Source: an uncultured Oscillospiraceae bacterium (GTDB lineage Bacteria > Bacillota > Clostridia > Oscillospirales > Acutalibacteraceae). Taken from it: a DNA stretch of 64,000 nucleotides. Position 1 is the stretch's first letter. Every line of letters begins with the position of its first letter. The stretch is taken from contig CABULH010000018.1 in assembly GCA_902492455.1 (NCBI GenBank), positions 9,290-73,289 on the forward strand, in the 5' to 3' direction. Under the pieces are notes generated by a model. That model had not been told where the DNA came from. It searched no databases and saw only the letters and a program-made list of their open reading frames with translations. The translations under genes and the position numbers were made by a program. This document shows positions 52,284 through 60,753 of the stretch, in pieces.

Positions 52284-52646
52284 ATGGAGAAAGAAAAATT
52301 CCAGGATATCTACGGCTATCTGAACCAGTATCCGCCGGAACTACGCGAAAGGATGCAGGAGCTACGGCGGATAATTCGGGAGGAGGCGCCCCAAGCCACC
52401 GAAAGAATCAGCTGGGGCATGCCCACCTTTTATTTCAAGGGAAATTTGGTGCATTTCGCCCTGCATAAAGTGCATATCGGCTTTTATCCAGGAGACAGCG
52501 GCGTCCGCCGATTTGAGGATCAGCTGGGAGAATACAAGCATTCCAAGGGTGCGATCCAGTTTCCGCTGAGTCGGCCTCTGCCGGTGGAATTGATCCGGAA
52601 AATCGTGGCGTTCCGGGTAAAAGAGAATATGGGAGAGATCGTATAA
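52284..52646 (+). CDS. DUF1801 (YdhG-like) protein
   Basis: 120 residues. PPELRERMQELRRIIREEAP near residue 17, ISWGMPTFYFKGNLVHFALH near 43 and IGFYPGD near 66 match the DUF1801 fold (frataxin/YdhG-like). Proposed iron or small-molecule binding in relatives; no proof. ATG 52284 with GAGAGGACG; probably cotranscribed with ddl. Confidence 0.85.
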   Translation: MEKEKFQDIYGYLNQYPPELRERMQELRRIIREEAPQATERISWGMPTFYFKGNLVHFALHKVHIGFYPGDSGVRRFEDQLGEYKHSKGAIQFPLSRPLPVELIRKIVAFRVKENMGEIV

Positions 52647-52649
52647 AAT

Positions 52650-52681
52650 AAGCGGCTGAGATGAAAGCATCTCAGCCGCTT
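52650..52681. terminator. Bidirectional terminator
   Basis: AAGCGGCTGAGATG (52650-52663) and CATCTCAGCCGCTT (52668-52681) pair perfectly with an AAAG loop; TGTGTTTA follows on plus, TATTTTATAC on minus. Confidence 0.9.
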
Positions 52682-52692
52682 GTGTTTATGGC

Positions 52693-54099
52693 TTATTCCC
52701 GCGTCATCAAAGCAGAGAAGGCCTTGTGGGCCATGTGCACGTCCAGCTTGGACACCACTTCAAAAGGCGCGTGCATGCTCAGTACCGGCACGCCCATATC
52801 CACCGTGTCCACATCCAGGTCGGCAATATATTTTGCCACGGTACCGCCGCCGCCCATGTCTACCTTGCCCAGCTCTCCGATCTGCCAAACCACGCCGTTT
52901 TTGTCCATCAGAGAACGGATACGGCCCATTAGCTCGGCGGAAGCGTCGGAGGTATCGGATTTGCCACGGGAGCCGGTGTATTTGGTGAGCACCACGCCTC
53001 GGTTAAGCCAGGCGCAGTTCCGAGGCTCCACCGTATCGGGGTAGATGGGATCCAGGGCCACGTTGACATCGGCGGAGAGACAGACGGACTGCTGCAGCAC
53101 ATGACGGCCTTCCGCGCCGAAGGCGGCAGCGATGTCCGCGATGAAATATTTCAGGAAGGCGGACTGCATACCGGTGTTGCCCTCCGAGCCGATTTCCTCC
53201 TTGTCCGCCAGAATGGTGACGGCGGTGTAGCTGGGATTGGAAAGACCCAGTATCGCGGTCAGGGCGGGATAAGCACAGACGCGGTCATCATGGCCGTAGC
53301 CGCCGATCATACTGCGGTCGAAGCCCAGGTCCCGGGCCTTGAAAGCGGGAACCGCTTCCAGCTCCGCAGAGAGAAAATCCGCTTCCACGATACCGTATTT
53401 ATCGTGGAGCAGCTTGAGAATATTCAGCTTCACCAATTCACTGCCTTTGTCCTCTTTGAAAGGACGGGAACCCACCAGAATGTTGAGATCCTCGCCTTTG
53501 ATTACCTCGGTGGCGGGGCGTTTCATCTGTTCGGTGCCCAGGTGGGGAAGCAGATCAGTGACACAGAAAACCGGGTCGCTCTCATCCTCACCGATACGAA
53601 TTTCCACCCGGGTGCCGTCCTTGCGGACGATAACACCGTGAAGCGCCAGCGGCATAGCGGTCCATTGATATTTCTTGATGCCTCCATAATAATGGGTGTC
53701 CAGATAAGCCAGATTGTGGTCCTCGTACAGAGGATTGGGCTTCATATCCAGACGGGGAGAATCGATGTGAGCCGCGGCGATGGAGACGCCGTCGGTGATA
53801 GGCCGGCTGCCGATCACCGCCAGCAGCAGAGCCTTGCCCCGATTGCTGTAATATACCTTGTCTCCCGGCTTCAGGGACTTGGTGCGGTCAAAGGGGACAA
53901 AGCCCGCTGCCTCCGCCTGACGAACGGCTTCAGCCACCGCTTCCCGCTCGGTTTTAGCCCTGTCCAGAAAAGCCTTATAGGCCTCGCAGTAGTCGTCCGC
54001 CTGGGTGACGGCTTCGTCATCCAATACTTTCCAGGCTTCCTCCGGGGTGTAGAACAATTCTTCTTTCAGCAGCTCCGCCGCGCTTTTTTCCTCTGCCAT
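52693..54099 (-). CDS. M18-family aminopeptidase
   Basis: 468 residues, cytosolic dizinc aminopeptidase. AAHIDSPRLDMKPNPLYE near residue 108 and DKEEIGSEGNTGMQSAF near 298 carry metal ligands and the catalytic Glu; GGYGHDDRVCAYPA near 267; GGGGTVAKYIADLD near 422; final ligand in MHAPFEVVSKLD near 446. Removes N-terminal residues, often Asp/Glu or hydrophobic. ATG 54099 follows AGGAGG. Confidence 0.93.
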   Translation of the reverse strand: MAEEKSAAELLKEELFYTPEEAWKVLDDEAVTQADDYCEAYKAFLDRAKTEREAVAEAVRQAEAAGFVPFDRTKSLKPGDKVYYSNRGKALLLAVIGSRPITDGVSIAAAHIDSPRLDMKPNPLYEDHNLAYLDTHYYGGIKKYQWTAMPLALHGVIVRKDGTRVEIRIGEDESDPVFCVTDLLPHLGTEQMKRPATEVIKGEDLNILVGSRPFKEDKGSELVKLNILKLLHDKYGIVEADFLSAELEAVPAFKARDLGFDRSMIGGYGHDDRVCAYPALTAILGLSNPSYTAVTILADKEEIGSEGNTGMQSAFLKYFIADIAAAFGAEGRHVLQQSVCLSADVNVALDPIYPDTVEPRNCAWLNRGVVLTKYTGSRGKSDTSDASAELMGRIRSLMDKNGVVWQIGELGKVDMGGGGTVAKYIADLDVDTVDMGVPVLSMHAPFEVVSKLDVHMAHKAFSALMTRE

Positions 54100-54144
54100 G
54101 GTTGAGACCTCCTGTTCATGATCGGTTTTGTATACTGAGGATTA

Positions 54145-54765
54145 TTATGTGATATGATACAGCTCCTGATACATTTCCTGCGCCTTGGCGATTTTTTCGC
54201 CGTAAGCGGCGGTTTCCGGGTAGGGGATTTCCTGCAGTGTCACCCCGTCGTCGGAATAGCGGGGATCCTCCAGCCAGCCCTTGACCCGGCCCTGGCCCGC
54301 GTTGTAGGCCGCTAAAGCGGTGTCCAGATTGCCGAACTGCTGGTGCAGCAGATACAGCACAAAGGCGCCGTAATGAATATTGGTTTCCGGATCAAACAGC
54401 TGCTGGGGAGGCATCAAAGGATTCACTCCAGCTCGCTGCTGCGCCCATTCGAAGGTATCGTCCGTCAGCTGCATCAGCCCCTTGGCGTCGGCGGAAGATA
54501 CCGCGTCGGGATCAAAACCGCTTTCTGTATAAATCAAAGCGAAAAGCAGAGAAGGAGCGAATTCATATTCCTCCGCGGCCCGGTTGACAAAAGCAGCGTA
54601 TTTCATGGGATACACCGTTTCCATGTATCGCCGGTATCCCTGCCGCAGCAGCAACCCCGCTGCCGCCAGTATCGCCAGCAGCAGGGCGATTTGCGCCAGC
54701 AGGATAGCTGGAAAAGGGTTTTTGTCCGTTTGGCGGGAAGGCTCCCGAAATCCCGGCTCAGCCAC
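54145..54765 (-). CDS. Membrane-anchored lytic transglycosylase (SLT domain)
   Basis: 206 residues: helix ILLAQIALLLAILAAAGLLL near residue 20 then an SLT domain. Catalytic Glu in LIYTESGFDPDAVSSADAKG near 77; GLMQL near 96; AYNAGQGRVKGWL near 151. Cleaves peptidoglycan glycan strands outside the membrane. GTG 54765 has GGGAG 8 nt upstream and overlaps the coaE stop by 8 bp; the longer frame to 54864 lies inside coaE. Confidence 0.92.
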   Translation of the reverse strand: MAEPGFREPSRQTDKNPFPAILLAQIALLLAILAAAGLLLRQGYRRYMETVYPMKYAAFVNRAAEEYEFAPSLLFALIYTESGFDPDAVSSADAKGLMQLTDDTFEWAQQRAGVNPLMPPQQLFDPETNIHYGAFVLYLLHQQFGNLDTALAAYNAGQGRVKGWLEDPRYSDDGVTLQEIPYPETAAYGEKIAKAQEMYQELYHIT

Positions 54766-55375
54766 GGAGCCACTCCCGGACTTGATCGGCGAAGGCATTT
54801 GCCTGCCGGCGCAGCTCCTCCAGATCGCCGTCGTTGCGGATGACCTGAGAAGCCCGAGACGCATAGAAATCCTCCTCCTGTTGGGCGGCCATGCGAGCCT
54901 CGGCCTGTTTTTCCGTCAGCTGATCCCGCTCCATGATTCGCTTCAGCCGCCGTTCACGAGGAGCCACCACCGCCACCGTCACATCGCAGATGCCGTCCAT
55001 GCCGCTCTCAAACAGCAGAGGAGCATCCAGCACCGCCACGGGTTCCCGGATTTGCTCAAGCTGCATTAGTATTCTCTTGGTGAGGTCGATAATATACGGA
55101 TGGGTGATGGAATTCAGCAATTTGGTGTCCTCTGGCGTGGCGAAGGCCCGCCGGGCCAGCTGCCGCCGGTTCAGGGTCCCATCCTCATTCAGGATATCCT
55201 CGGAGAACTCCCGGACCAGCTCCTGCAGGCAGGGGAAACCGGGCTCCACCACCCGGCGGGCCAGTTCATCCGCGTCAATGACCGGGACGTGCCGGTCCGC
55301 CAGCACCCGGGAAACCTCGCTTTTGCCCGAACCGGTGGGGCCGGTTAAACCGATGAGAAATACTTTATCCGTCAA
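54758..55375 (-). CDS. coaE: Dephospho-CoA kinase
   Basis: 205 residues, last step of CoA synthesis. P-loop LTGPTGSGKSEVSRVL near residue 9, DADELARRVVEPG near 34, and DAPLLFESGMD near 115. TTG 55375 has GAGG 9 nt upstream; the alternative TTG 55381 is too close. Overlaps the tsaC-like gene by 11 bp. Confidence 0.95.
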   Translation of the reverse strand: MTDKVFLIGLTGPTGSGKSEVSRVLADRHVPVIDADELARRVVEPGFPCLQELVREFSEDILNEDGTLNRRQLARRAFATPEDTKLLNSITHPYIIDLTKRILMQLEQIREPVAVLDAPLLFESGMDGICDVTVAVVAPRERRLKRIMERDQLTEKQAEARMAAQQEEDFYASRASQVIRNDGDLEELRRQANAFADQVREWLRG

Positions 55376-56411
55376 GCTCAATCACCTCAAATGCAGCTGC
55401 GCGCAGCAGCCGGTTATAAACAGCCAATCCGATGCCGTCCGGCTCCGGACAGGCGGCATAGACTTTTTGGGCGCCGATTTCATCCAGACGGCGCAGAGCA
55501 TCGAATACCTGATGGGCCTGGGTGGCGTGATCCTTACGGCCGCCGTAGGTCACCGCCGGGATTCCCAGGTTTAGATCTTCACCGTCAAAGCAGAGGGCGG
55601 CCAGACCATCCGGGTTTTCTTCCGCCTGTGCGCTGACGAAACGCCGATAGGCTTCAGCCGCTCCTTTTACCAGGATCACCCGGGCCTTAGGAGCATAGTG
55701 CTTGTATTTCATGCCGGGGGAGGCGGCCCGCTGTCCCTCCCGCAGCCTTCCGGTGACCGCCTGATCCACTTCCACAGCGCCGGCGACTTTTTCCAGCATG
55801 GAGAGGGTGACGCCGCCGGGACGCAGCAGCCGGGGCCGGATTCCACAAAGATCCACCACGGTGGATTCCACCCCCACGGTGCAGGGGCCGCCGTCCACCA
55901 CGGCGGCGATACGGCCATCCATATCCTCCAGTACCCGAGCGGCGGTGGTAGGGCTGGGACTGCCCGAACGGTTGGCGGAAGGAGCGGCAAGAGGCCGACC
56001 GCAGGCGGTGATAATCGCTTGGGCCGTCGGGTGGGAGGGCATCCGCACCGCCACGGTGTCCAGCCCAGCGCTGACTTCTTTGGGGATTAAATCCGAGCGG
56101 GGCAGAATCATGGTGAGCGGCCCCGGCCAGTAAGCTTCCGCCAGCGTTCGGGCGGCGGGAGGGATGCTTGTCACAAGGGGCACCCATTCCTGGAAAGAGG
56201 CAATATGCACGATCAGAGGATTGTCCTGGGGCCGCCCCTTGGCAGCGAAGATGTCCGTCACCGCAGCGCCATTGAGAGCGTCGGCGGCCAAGCCGTATAC
56301 CGTTTCGGTGGGAATCCCCACCAGCTCTCCCTGCCGCAGCAGCTCCGCCGCGCGGCGGATATCCTCCGGCGCATCGGTGAGGCGCTGGGTTTTACGAGGC
56401 ATGTTGTTCAT
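55365..56411 (-). CDS. Threonylcarbamoyl-AMP synthase (Sua5/YwlC type)
   Basis: 348 residues, makes threonylcarbamoyl-AMP for tRNA t6A37. YrdC domain at about 10-205 (GIPTETVYGLAADA near 32; KGRPQDNPLIVHI near 60; APSANRSGSPSPT near 142) and a Sua5 C-terminal domain (SPGMKYKHYAPKARV near 238). Length matches Sua5 rather than short TsaC. Between prfA (29 bp) and coaE, a common Firmicute order with the prmC gene missing here. Confidence 0.95.
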   Translation of the reverse strand: MNNMPRKTQRLTDAPEDIRRAAELLRQGELVGIPTETVYGLAADALNGAAVTDIFAAKGRPQDNPLIVHIASFQEWVPLVTSIPPAARTLAEAYWPGPLTMILPRSDLIPKEVSAGLDTVAVRMPSHPTAQAIITACGRPLAAPSANRSGSPSPTTAARVLEDMDGRIAAVVDGGPCTVGVESTVVDLCGIRPRLLRPGGVTLSMLEKVAGAVEVDQAVTGRLREGQRAASPGMKYKHYAPKARVILVKGAAEAYRRFVSAQAEENPDGLAALCFDGEDLNLGIPAVTYGGRKDHATQAHQVFDALRRLDEIGAQKVYAACPEPDGIGLAVYNRLLRAAAFEVIELDG

Positions 56412-56440
56412 GGAAGGTCTTCTTTCATTAAATCTGTACG

Positions 56441-57517
56441 TTATTCACCGCCGCCGGCCTGGAGCTTTTCCGCCCGGTCAGCGGTGATGAGGGCGTCGAT
56501 GATCTCATCCAGATCACCGTTCATGATGTCGTCAATTTTATATAGGGTCAGGCCGATGCGGTGATCGGTGACTCGGCCCTGCGGAAAGTTATAGGTACGT
56601 ATGCGCTCGCTGCGGTCGCCGGTTCCCACCTGAGAGCGCCGGTCGGCGGCCACGGCGGATTGCTGTTCCGCCCGTTTCTGTTCAAGCAGACGGGTTCTCA
56701 GCACCCGCATGGCCTTATCCTTGTTTTTATACTGGCTCCGTTCGTCCTGGCATTCCACCACCATACCGGTGGGCAGATGGGTGATACGGATGGCGGATTC
56801 GGTTTTATTGATGTGCTGGCCCCCCGCGCCGCTGGAACGGAAGGTATCAATCTGCAGGTCGGAGGGATTGATGTCGATTTCCACGTCCTCCGCCTCCGGC
56901 AGCACCGCCACGGTGGCGGTGGAAGTATGGATGCGTCCCCCGGCCTCGGTCTCCGGCACCCGCTGCACCCGATGAACGCCGCTTTCAAACTTCAGCCGGC
57001 TGTAAGCGCCGTCGCCGGTCACCAGGAAGCTGATCTCCTTGAATCCCCCCAGTTCCGTCTCATTGACGCCTGCCACTTCGGTACCGTAGCCCCGGCGCTG
57101 GGCGTACATGGTGTACATCCGATAGAGGGAGGAAGCAAACAGGGCGGATTCCTCACCGCCGGCGCCTGCACGGATTTCCACGATAACGCTGCGGTCGTCG
57201 TTGGGGTCCCGGGGCAGCAGAAGAATTTTCATTTGCTCCGCGGCGGCATCCATTTTTTCCTGATTTTCCGTCAGTTCCAGTTCCGCCAGTTCCCGCAGTT
57301 CCCGGTCCAATCCGCCGGCATCCAGCATGGCCCGGGCGGATTCATAATGGGCTTTGTATTGCCGATATTCCCGGAACTTATCCACCAAAGGCTGCAGGTC
57401 CTTGCTTTCTTTGGTTAATTTTCGGTATTCCTCCACATCTGCCACCACCGACGGATCATACAGCCGCTGGGTGATTTCCTCATAGCGCTTCTCCACTTCC
57501 GCCAGCCGATCCCACAT
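56441..57517 (-). CDS. prfA: Peptide chain release factor 1
   Basis: 358 residues. GGQ loop SSGAGGQHINKTESAIR near residue 227; the UAG/UAA-reading tripeptide region near 185 (SGVHRVQRVPETEAGGRIHT). ATG 57517 (MWDRLAEVEKRYEE) follows GAAGGAGAG; the GTG 57535 in frame precedes that site and is rejected. Confidence 0.97.
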   Translation of the reverse strand: MWDRLAEVEKRYEEITQRLYDPSVVADVEEYRKLTKESKDLQPLVDKFREYRQYKAHYESARAMLDAGGLDRELRELAELELTENQEKMDAAAEQMKILLLPRDPNDDRSVIVEIRAGAGGEESALFASSLYRMYTMYAQRRGYGTEVAGVNETELGGFKEISFLVTGDGAYSRLKFESGVHRVQRVPETEAGGRIHTSTATVAVLPEAEDVEIDINPSDLQIDTFRSSGAGGQHINKTESAIRITHLPTGMVVECQDERSQYKNKDKAMRVLRTRLLEQKRAEQQSAVAADRRSQVGTGDRSERIRTYNFPQGRVTDHRIGLTLYKIDDIMNGDLDEIIDALITADRAEKLQAGGGE

Positions 57518-57564
57518 CGATTTTCTCTCCTTCACATTTTTACCTTGTGGTGGTCAGCCGTGGG

Positions 57565-57753
57565 CTAAGGTTCTTCCGGCCGCTGAAGCTTGCGGATGTT
57601 ACGCTCGATTTTCAGACGAGGCGCCAGAAACTCATGGCCGCAGCCCTGGCATTTCAGCCGGAAATCCATACCGATGCGCAGAACGACAAACCGTTTGGAG
57701 CCGCAGGGATGCGGTTTTTTCATTTCCAGGATATCGCCTACCTGTACGTCCAA
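57565..57753 (-). CDS. DUF951 small protein
   Basis: 62 residues. VGDILEMKKPHPCGSKRFVV then FRLKCQGCGHEFLAPR: three cysteines, likely a zinc site. The family is found in Firmicutes near prfA, engB or chromosome-partition genes; function unknown. TTG 57753 with GAAGGGGAT. Own promoter upstream, 47 bp to prfA. Confidence 0.85.
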   Translation of the reverse strand: MDVQVGDILEMKKPHPCGSKRFVVLRIGMDFRLKCQGCGHEFLAPRLKIERNIRKLQRPEEP

Positions 57754-57788
57754 CCGGATCCCCTTCTTCCTTTATTTTCTAAAACCAT

Positions 57789-57818
57789 AGTATACCACAT
57801 TCAGACGGGAAACTGCAA
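57789..57818 (-). promoter_or_regulatory. Promoter of DUF951-prfA operon
   Basis: On the minus strand TTGCAG (57813-57818), 18 bp, TATACT (57789-57794), preceded by TGTGG as in the repeat promoters at 60.4-60.7 kb. Confidence 0.65.
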
Positions 57819-57867
57819 GTATATCGGAACAAAGCGGACGTTTTTTTCCGTACAGTACCGTACAGTC

Positions 57868-57914
57868 AACAGACCGCGATATCCTCCTTTTGCAAGGCGG
57901 TATCGCGGTCTGTT
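57868..57914 (-). terminator. Hairpin after the BlaR-linked membrane protein gene
   Basis: AACAGACCGCGATA (57868-57881) and TATCGCGGTCTGTT (57901-57914) pair perfectly, with CC/GG pairs inside the loop. T-tracts are poor on both strands, so termination strength is uncertain. A tandem direct repeat of ACCGTACAGT-like sequence lies just left (57849-57867). Confidence 0.55.
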
Positions 57915-57937
57915 TGGAGAAGAGAGGTCAGTAAGAA

Positions 57938-58900
57938 TCAGCAGGAAGCTGGGGCGGGCTTTTCGGTTGGATTCAGCCGCCGGAGAAGAATACCGGTGAG
58001 CACGCCGGTGAGAGCGATGATCAGCAGATCGCAGGGGGCAAAGGGGAGCGGCCCCAGAGGCTCAAAGAAAAAGCCGCTGCCGAACCGGAAAAGAACGCCG
58101 CCCATCAAAATCAGTTCGCCGGCATACATCGCTACGGTGATAAGCGCTGCGCCGACAGCTGGCAGGATGATACTCAGCAACGTCCGCCTGCCATAGAGAA
58201 TACTGCCTACATACACGCCGAAGGTGATGCCGAATACCACGAAGAACAGGCTGGTGAGCCAAGAGGAAAGAGGGGAGATATACAAGGTGCCGTTGCGGTA
58301 AAAGGCGGTAAAACAGGCCAGAACACACAGGCTGACAAAAACCGCGATGCAAACCGTCTGGGCGGCCAGCGGCCGTTTCCGTGCGGAATCCTCCTCCCGG
58401 ATCATCCGGGTATAGCCATGGAGAAGGCCGATGACGGTCAGAACAATCACCAGGGCGATGAGATAAAAATGCATTTTAAAGGCGGGTTTATCCGCCGCGT
58501 TCATGGGGCTGCCGATGGTCCAGATCACCTCGGGTGTGGCGTAGCATTGAAGATACTGAAAGGACTGCAGGGGCATGGTGCCGTTTTCACCTGTTACCAG
58601 GATGTTTTCAAAGGCGATTTCCGTGGTGAAAAACACGGCGGCGCCGAAAATGGAGCCGATGGCGAGGGACCACTTTTTCAGCCGGCCGTAGAGCAGGGGA
58701 AAAATAGCGGCTACCAGCAGCAGAGCGAGGCAGACTGGGGTGTACGGAATCACATATTTGGGATAGTCCGTTGCCACCACTGAACCCCGGTGCAGAAACT
58801 GGGAAATGACTTTTATCCCCATGTAAAGGGGATAGGCGGACAGCGCCAGCAGCAGAGCCAAAGATGAGAGGTAGAAGATTCTGTATTTTTTCTTTGCCAT
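57938..58900 (-). CDS. Multi-pass membrane protein of BlaR/BlaI operon, unknown
   Basis: 320 residues with about eight hydrophobic helices spread over its length (LSSLALLLALSAYPLYMGI near 12; FYLIALVIVLTVIGLLHGYT near 145; LLIIALTGVLTGILLRR near 292). No transporter or enzyme motif recognised. AAGGAGG precedes ATG 58900, 34 bp after the M56 peptidase. Place in the BlaI operon suggests it is an effector or partner of the antirepressor. Confidence 0.75.
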   Translation of the reverse strand: MAKKKYRIFYLSSLALLLALSAYPLYMGIKVISQFLHRGSVVATDYPKYVIPYTPVCLALLLVAAIFPLLYGRLKKWSLAIGSIFGAAVFFTTEIAFENILVTGENGTMPLQSFQYLQCYATPEVIWTIGSPMNAADKPAFKMHFYLIALVIVLTVIGLLHGYTRMIREEDSARKRPLAAQTVCIAVFVSLCVLACFTAFYRNGTLYISPLSSWLTSLFFVVFGITFGVYVGSILYGRRTLLSIILPAVGAALITVAMYAGELILMGGVLFRFGSGFFFEPLGPLPFAPCDLLIIALTGVLTGILLRRLNPTEKPAPASC

Positions 58901-58934
58901 TCCATGCAGCCTCCTTATAACATGTTACGTTGTT

Positions 58935-59837
58935 TTAAACGGCGGCGTTGGTGAGCATGGCGGCCGCAGCCGCCGCTGTTAGAAGAATAAATCCCGCGGC
59001 TGAAGCGACCGTCAGCCGCTTATAGGACAGAATACCGGCGATCCGAACCCGGGTCTTGGCGCCGCCGAAGGCGGAGGAAAAAACCGTTTTCCCTGCTTCA
59101 CAATCCAGCAATGCTGCGGCATAAGCTTTTTTCTCTGCCTCGCCGCATCGGCGGAGGACCCGTTCGTCACAGGAAAGCTCCATGTCTTCAAAAAAAGCCT
59201 TGAGAAACAGCCAGACAAAGGGATTGAACCAATGCACACAGGCGGTGGCTACCGCCGCAAGCCGCCAGAGATTGTCCAGCCGGCGGATGTGCATCTGTTC
59301 GTGAAGAAGCACATAGGCCCGGCTGGTGTCCGTCATCCCCTTGGGTAGTACGATTCTGGGACGAAGGATACCGAAAACGGCAGGGGAAAGAATTTTGTCC
59401 GACCGGTAGGTCCTGTAGTCTTCCGGTTCGGCGGTTTTGAGTTCGTGTTTTGTCAGGAGGTAGAGGGCTGCGGCAGTCAGCAGAGCGGCTGCCGCAATGA
59501 TCGCCCAGATGATGCCGGCGACGGAAAAGACGTCCGCCAGAATTTCCCGGCGGAATACCAAGGGAAAATACGTGTCGGCGGCCTGGATGAAATTCATCGC
59601 TGATAAGCCGCCGTACAGTCCGACGGTTTTAACAGCAAAGCCGGACAGCATATTCAGCAGACTGTACCGGCTGCTCAAGCCAATGGGCAGCCACAAACGA
59701 AGCAGCGGGACGGCCCACAGCAGATAAGGGACGAAGCGCGGCAGCCGCTTGATCCGCCGGAGCAGCAGCACCAGAAAGCCCGCCACCGTGCCCAGGATAC
59801 TCATATTCAGCAGCCAATAAAATAGATTTCCCAGCAT
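58935..59837 (-). CDS. BlaR1-like M56 membrane metallopeptidase without sensor domain
   Basis: 300 residues. Membrane helices at about 5-25, 38-55, 105-128 and 275-295. Zinc motif HEQMH near residue 178 with downstream EDMELSCDERVLRR near 216, as in BlaR1/MecR1. The extracellular penicillin-binding sensor domain (about 250 residues) of true BlaR1 is missing: the protein ends after the fourth helix. It probably cleaves the BlaI-like repressor in response to another signal. Starts 3 bp after the repressor gene ends. Confidence 0.9.
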   Translation of the reverse strand: MLGNLFYWLLNMSILGTVAGFLVLLLRRIKRLPRFVPYLLWAVPLLRLWLPIGLSSRYSLLNMLSGFAVKTVGLYGGLSAMNFIQAADTYFPLVFRREILADVFSVAGIIWAIIAAAALLTAAALYLLTKHELKTAEPEDYRTYRSDKILSPAVFGILRPRIVLPKGMTDTSRAYVLLHEQMHIRRLDNLWRLAAVATACVHWFNPFVWLFLKAFFEDMELSCDERVLRRCGEAEKKAYAAALLDCEAGKTVFSSAFGGAKTRVRIAGILSYKRLTVASAAGFILLTAAAAAAMLTNAAV

Positions 59838-59840
59838 GAT

Positions 59841-60200
59841 TCACCTCTTTTCGATCATCCGGCGCAGTTCACTCAGTTCCTCCTCGGAAAGAGGTTCGTC
59901 CTCCAGCAGGGCGGAAAACAAGGCCTTTTTCGATCCGTGATACAGCTTTTGGATAAGGTTTTCAGTTTCTGTCCGGCGGACTTCCTCCCGCTTTACCAGT
60001 GAGGTGCAGATAAAGCCTGGTTCCCCGCGGTTTACCACACCTTTTTCCACCAGTTTTTTGATGACTGTGTAGGTGGTGTTTTTATTCCACCCCACTCTGT
60101 CGGCCGCCAGCAGGCTGAGCTCTTTGGCACTGACCGGCTCCCGCTCCCATATCAGTTCCATCAGCTTGAATTCGCTGTCATACAGCTTTTTGATGTCCAT
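59841..60200 (-). CDS. BlaI/MecI-family repressor
   Basis: 119 residues. Winged helix at about 8-72 (ELSLLAADRVGWNKNTTYTV near 28) and a C-terminal dimer part (SKKALFSALLEDEPLSEEEL near 90). ATG 60200 with AAAGGAG 10 nt upstream; GTG 60206 is an alternative. First gene of its operon; inverted repeats over its promoter suggest autoregulation. Confidence 0.93.
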   Translation of the reverse strand: MDIKKLYDSEFKLMELIWEREPVSAKELSLLAADRVGWNKNTTYTVIKKLVEKGVVNRGEPGFICTSLVKREEVRRTETENLIQKLYHGSKKALFSALLEDEPLSEEELSELRRMIEKR

Positions 60201-60224
60201 AAGCACACGGCTCCTTTATTGGCA

Positions 60225-60270
60225 GACTACTTACATAGTCTATACTATCATAATAGTCCATGCGAGTCAA
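60225..60270 (-). promoter_or_regulatory. Promoter and double operator of the BlaI operon
   Basis: On the minus strand TTGACT (60265-60270), 17 bp, TAGTAT (60242-60247). Two inverted repeats cover it: ACTAT-cata-ATAGT (60244-60257) over the -10 and GACTA-cttaca-TAGTC (60225-60240) at the start of transcription. Good candidates for BlaI-type operators. Confidence 0.65.
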
Positions 60271-60753
60271 GAAAAAAGAATCGGTGGATTGATCAAATGA
60301 ATATTCGTGGGCAGCACAGGCTTATTTGCGGTTTCATGAATACAAATCCAAAAGGGAGGACATCTGATTTTTCGGCTGTGTTTTCGCGTTTTCTGATGGC
60401 AAAGGCCCAATTCTTGTGGTATACTGGAGAAAATCGAAGATTTTCTCTTTGAAGAATGCCGGTCGGCTTGAACAGCCTCCTGCGGCTTTGCCGCACTGGC
60501 ATTCTTCCGGTGGCAGCGTAACCGTACACCGGCTGTGTCTTTGCGTTTGCCCATCGGCAAACGCCCAACTTTTGTGGTATAATAACCTCACGCCGTATTC
60601 CAAAGCCATGCTATGCAAGGCTTTGGACGGCTGAGAGAACATTGAACCACACCGAAACGGTCAACGCCGTTTCGGACTAAGGAAGGCTCCGCGCTTCGCG
60701 CGCCGCTTTGTGGTATAATGTTAAATACTTTGATAGTAACGGAGGGCGTCAGG
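60271..60753 (+). repeat. Repeat-rich gap with three TGTGG-TATAAT promoters
   Basis: No convincing gene. Copy A (60373-60425) and copy B (60530-60583) are about 80 percent identical over 53-54 nt, both starting CGGCTGTGT and ending CTTGTGG-TATAct or TTTGTGG-TATAAT. Copy B contains the hairpin GCGTTTGCC-catc-GGCAAACGC (60543-60564). A third TTTGTGG-TATAAT (60708-60719), preceded by GCGCG-cttcg-type hairpin at 60689-60703, drives the downstream glycosidase gene. Between A and B lie GAGAAAATC/GATTTTCTC (60427-60448) and GAAGAATGCC/GGCATTCTTC (60452-60507). Confidence 0.65.

Noticed and set aside
60293..60642. Several short frames on both strands in the gap before the GH32-like gene
   Set aside because: They change frame across repeat copies A and B, lack ribosome sites and resemble no protein; the region is better read as repeats and promoters.
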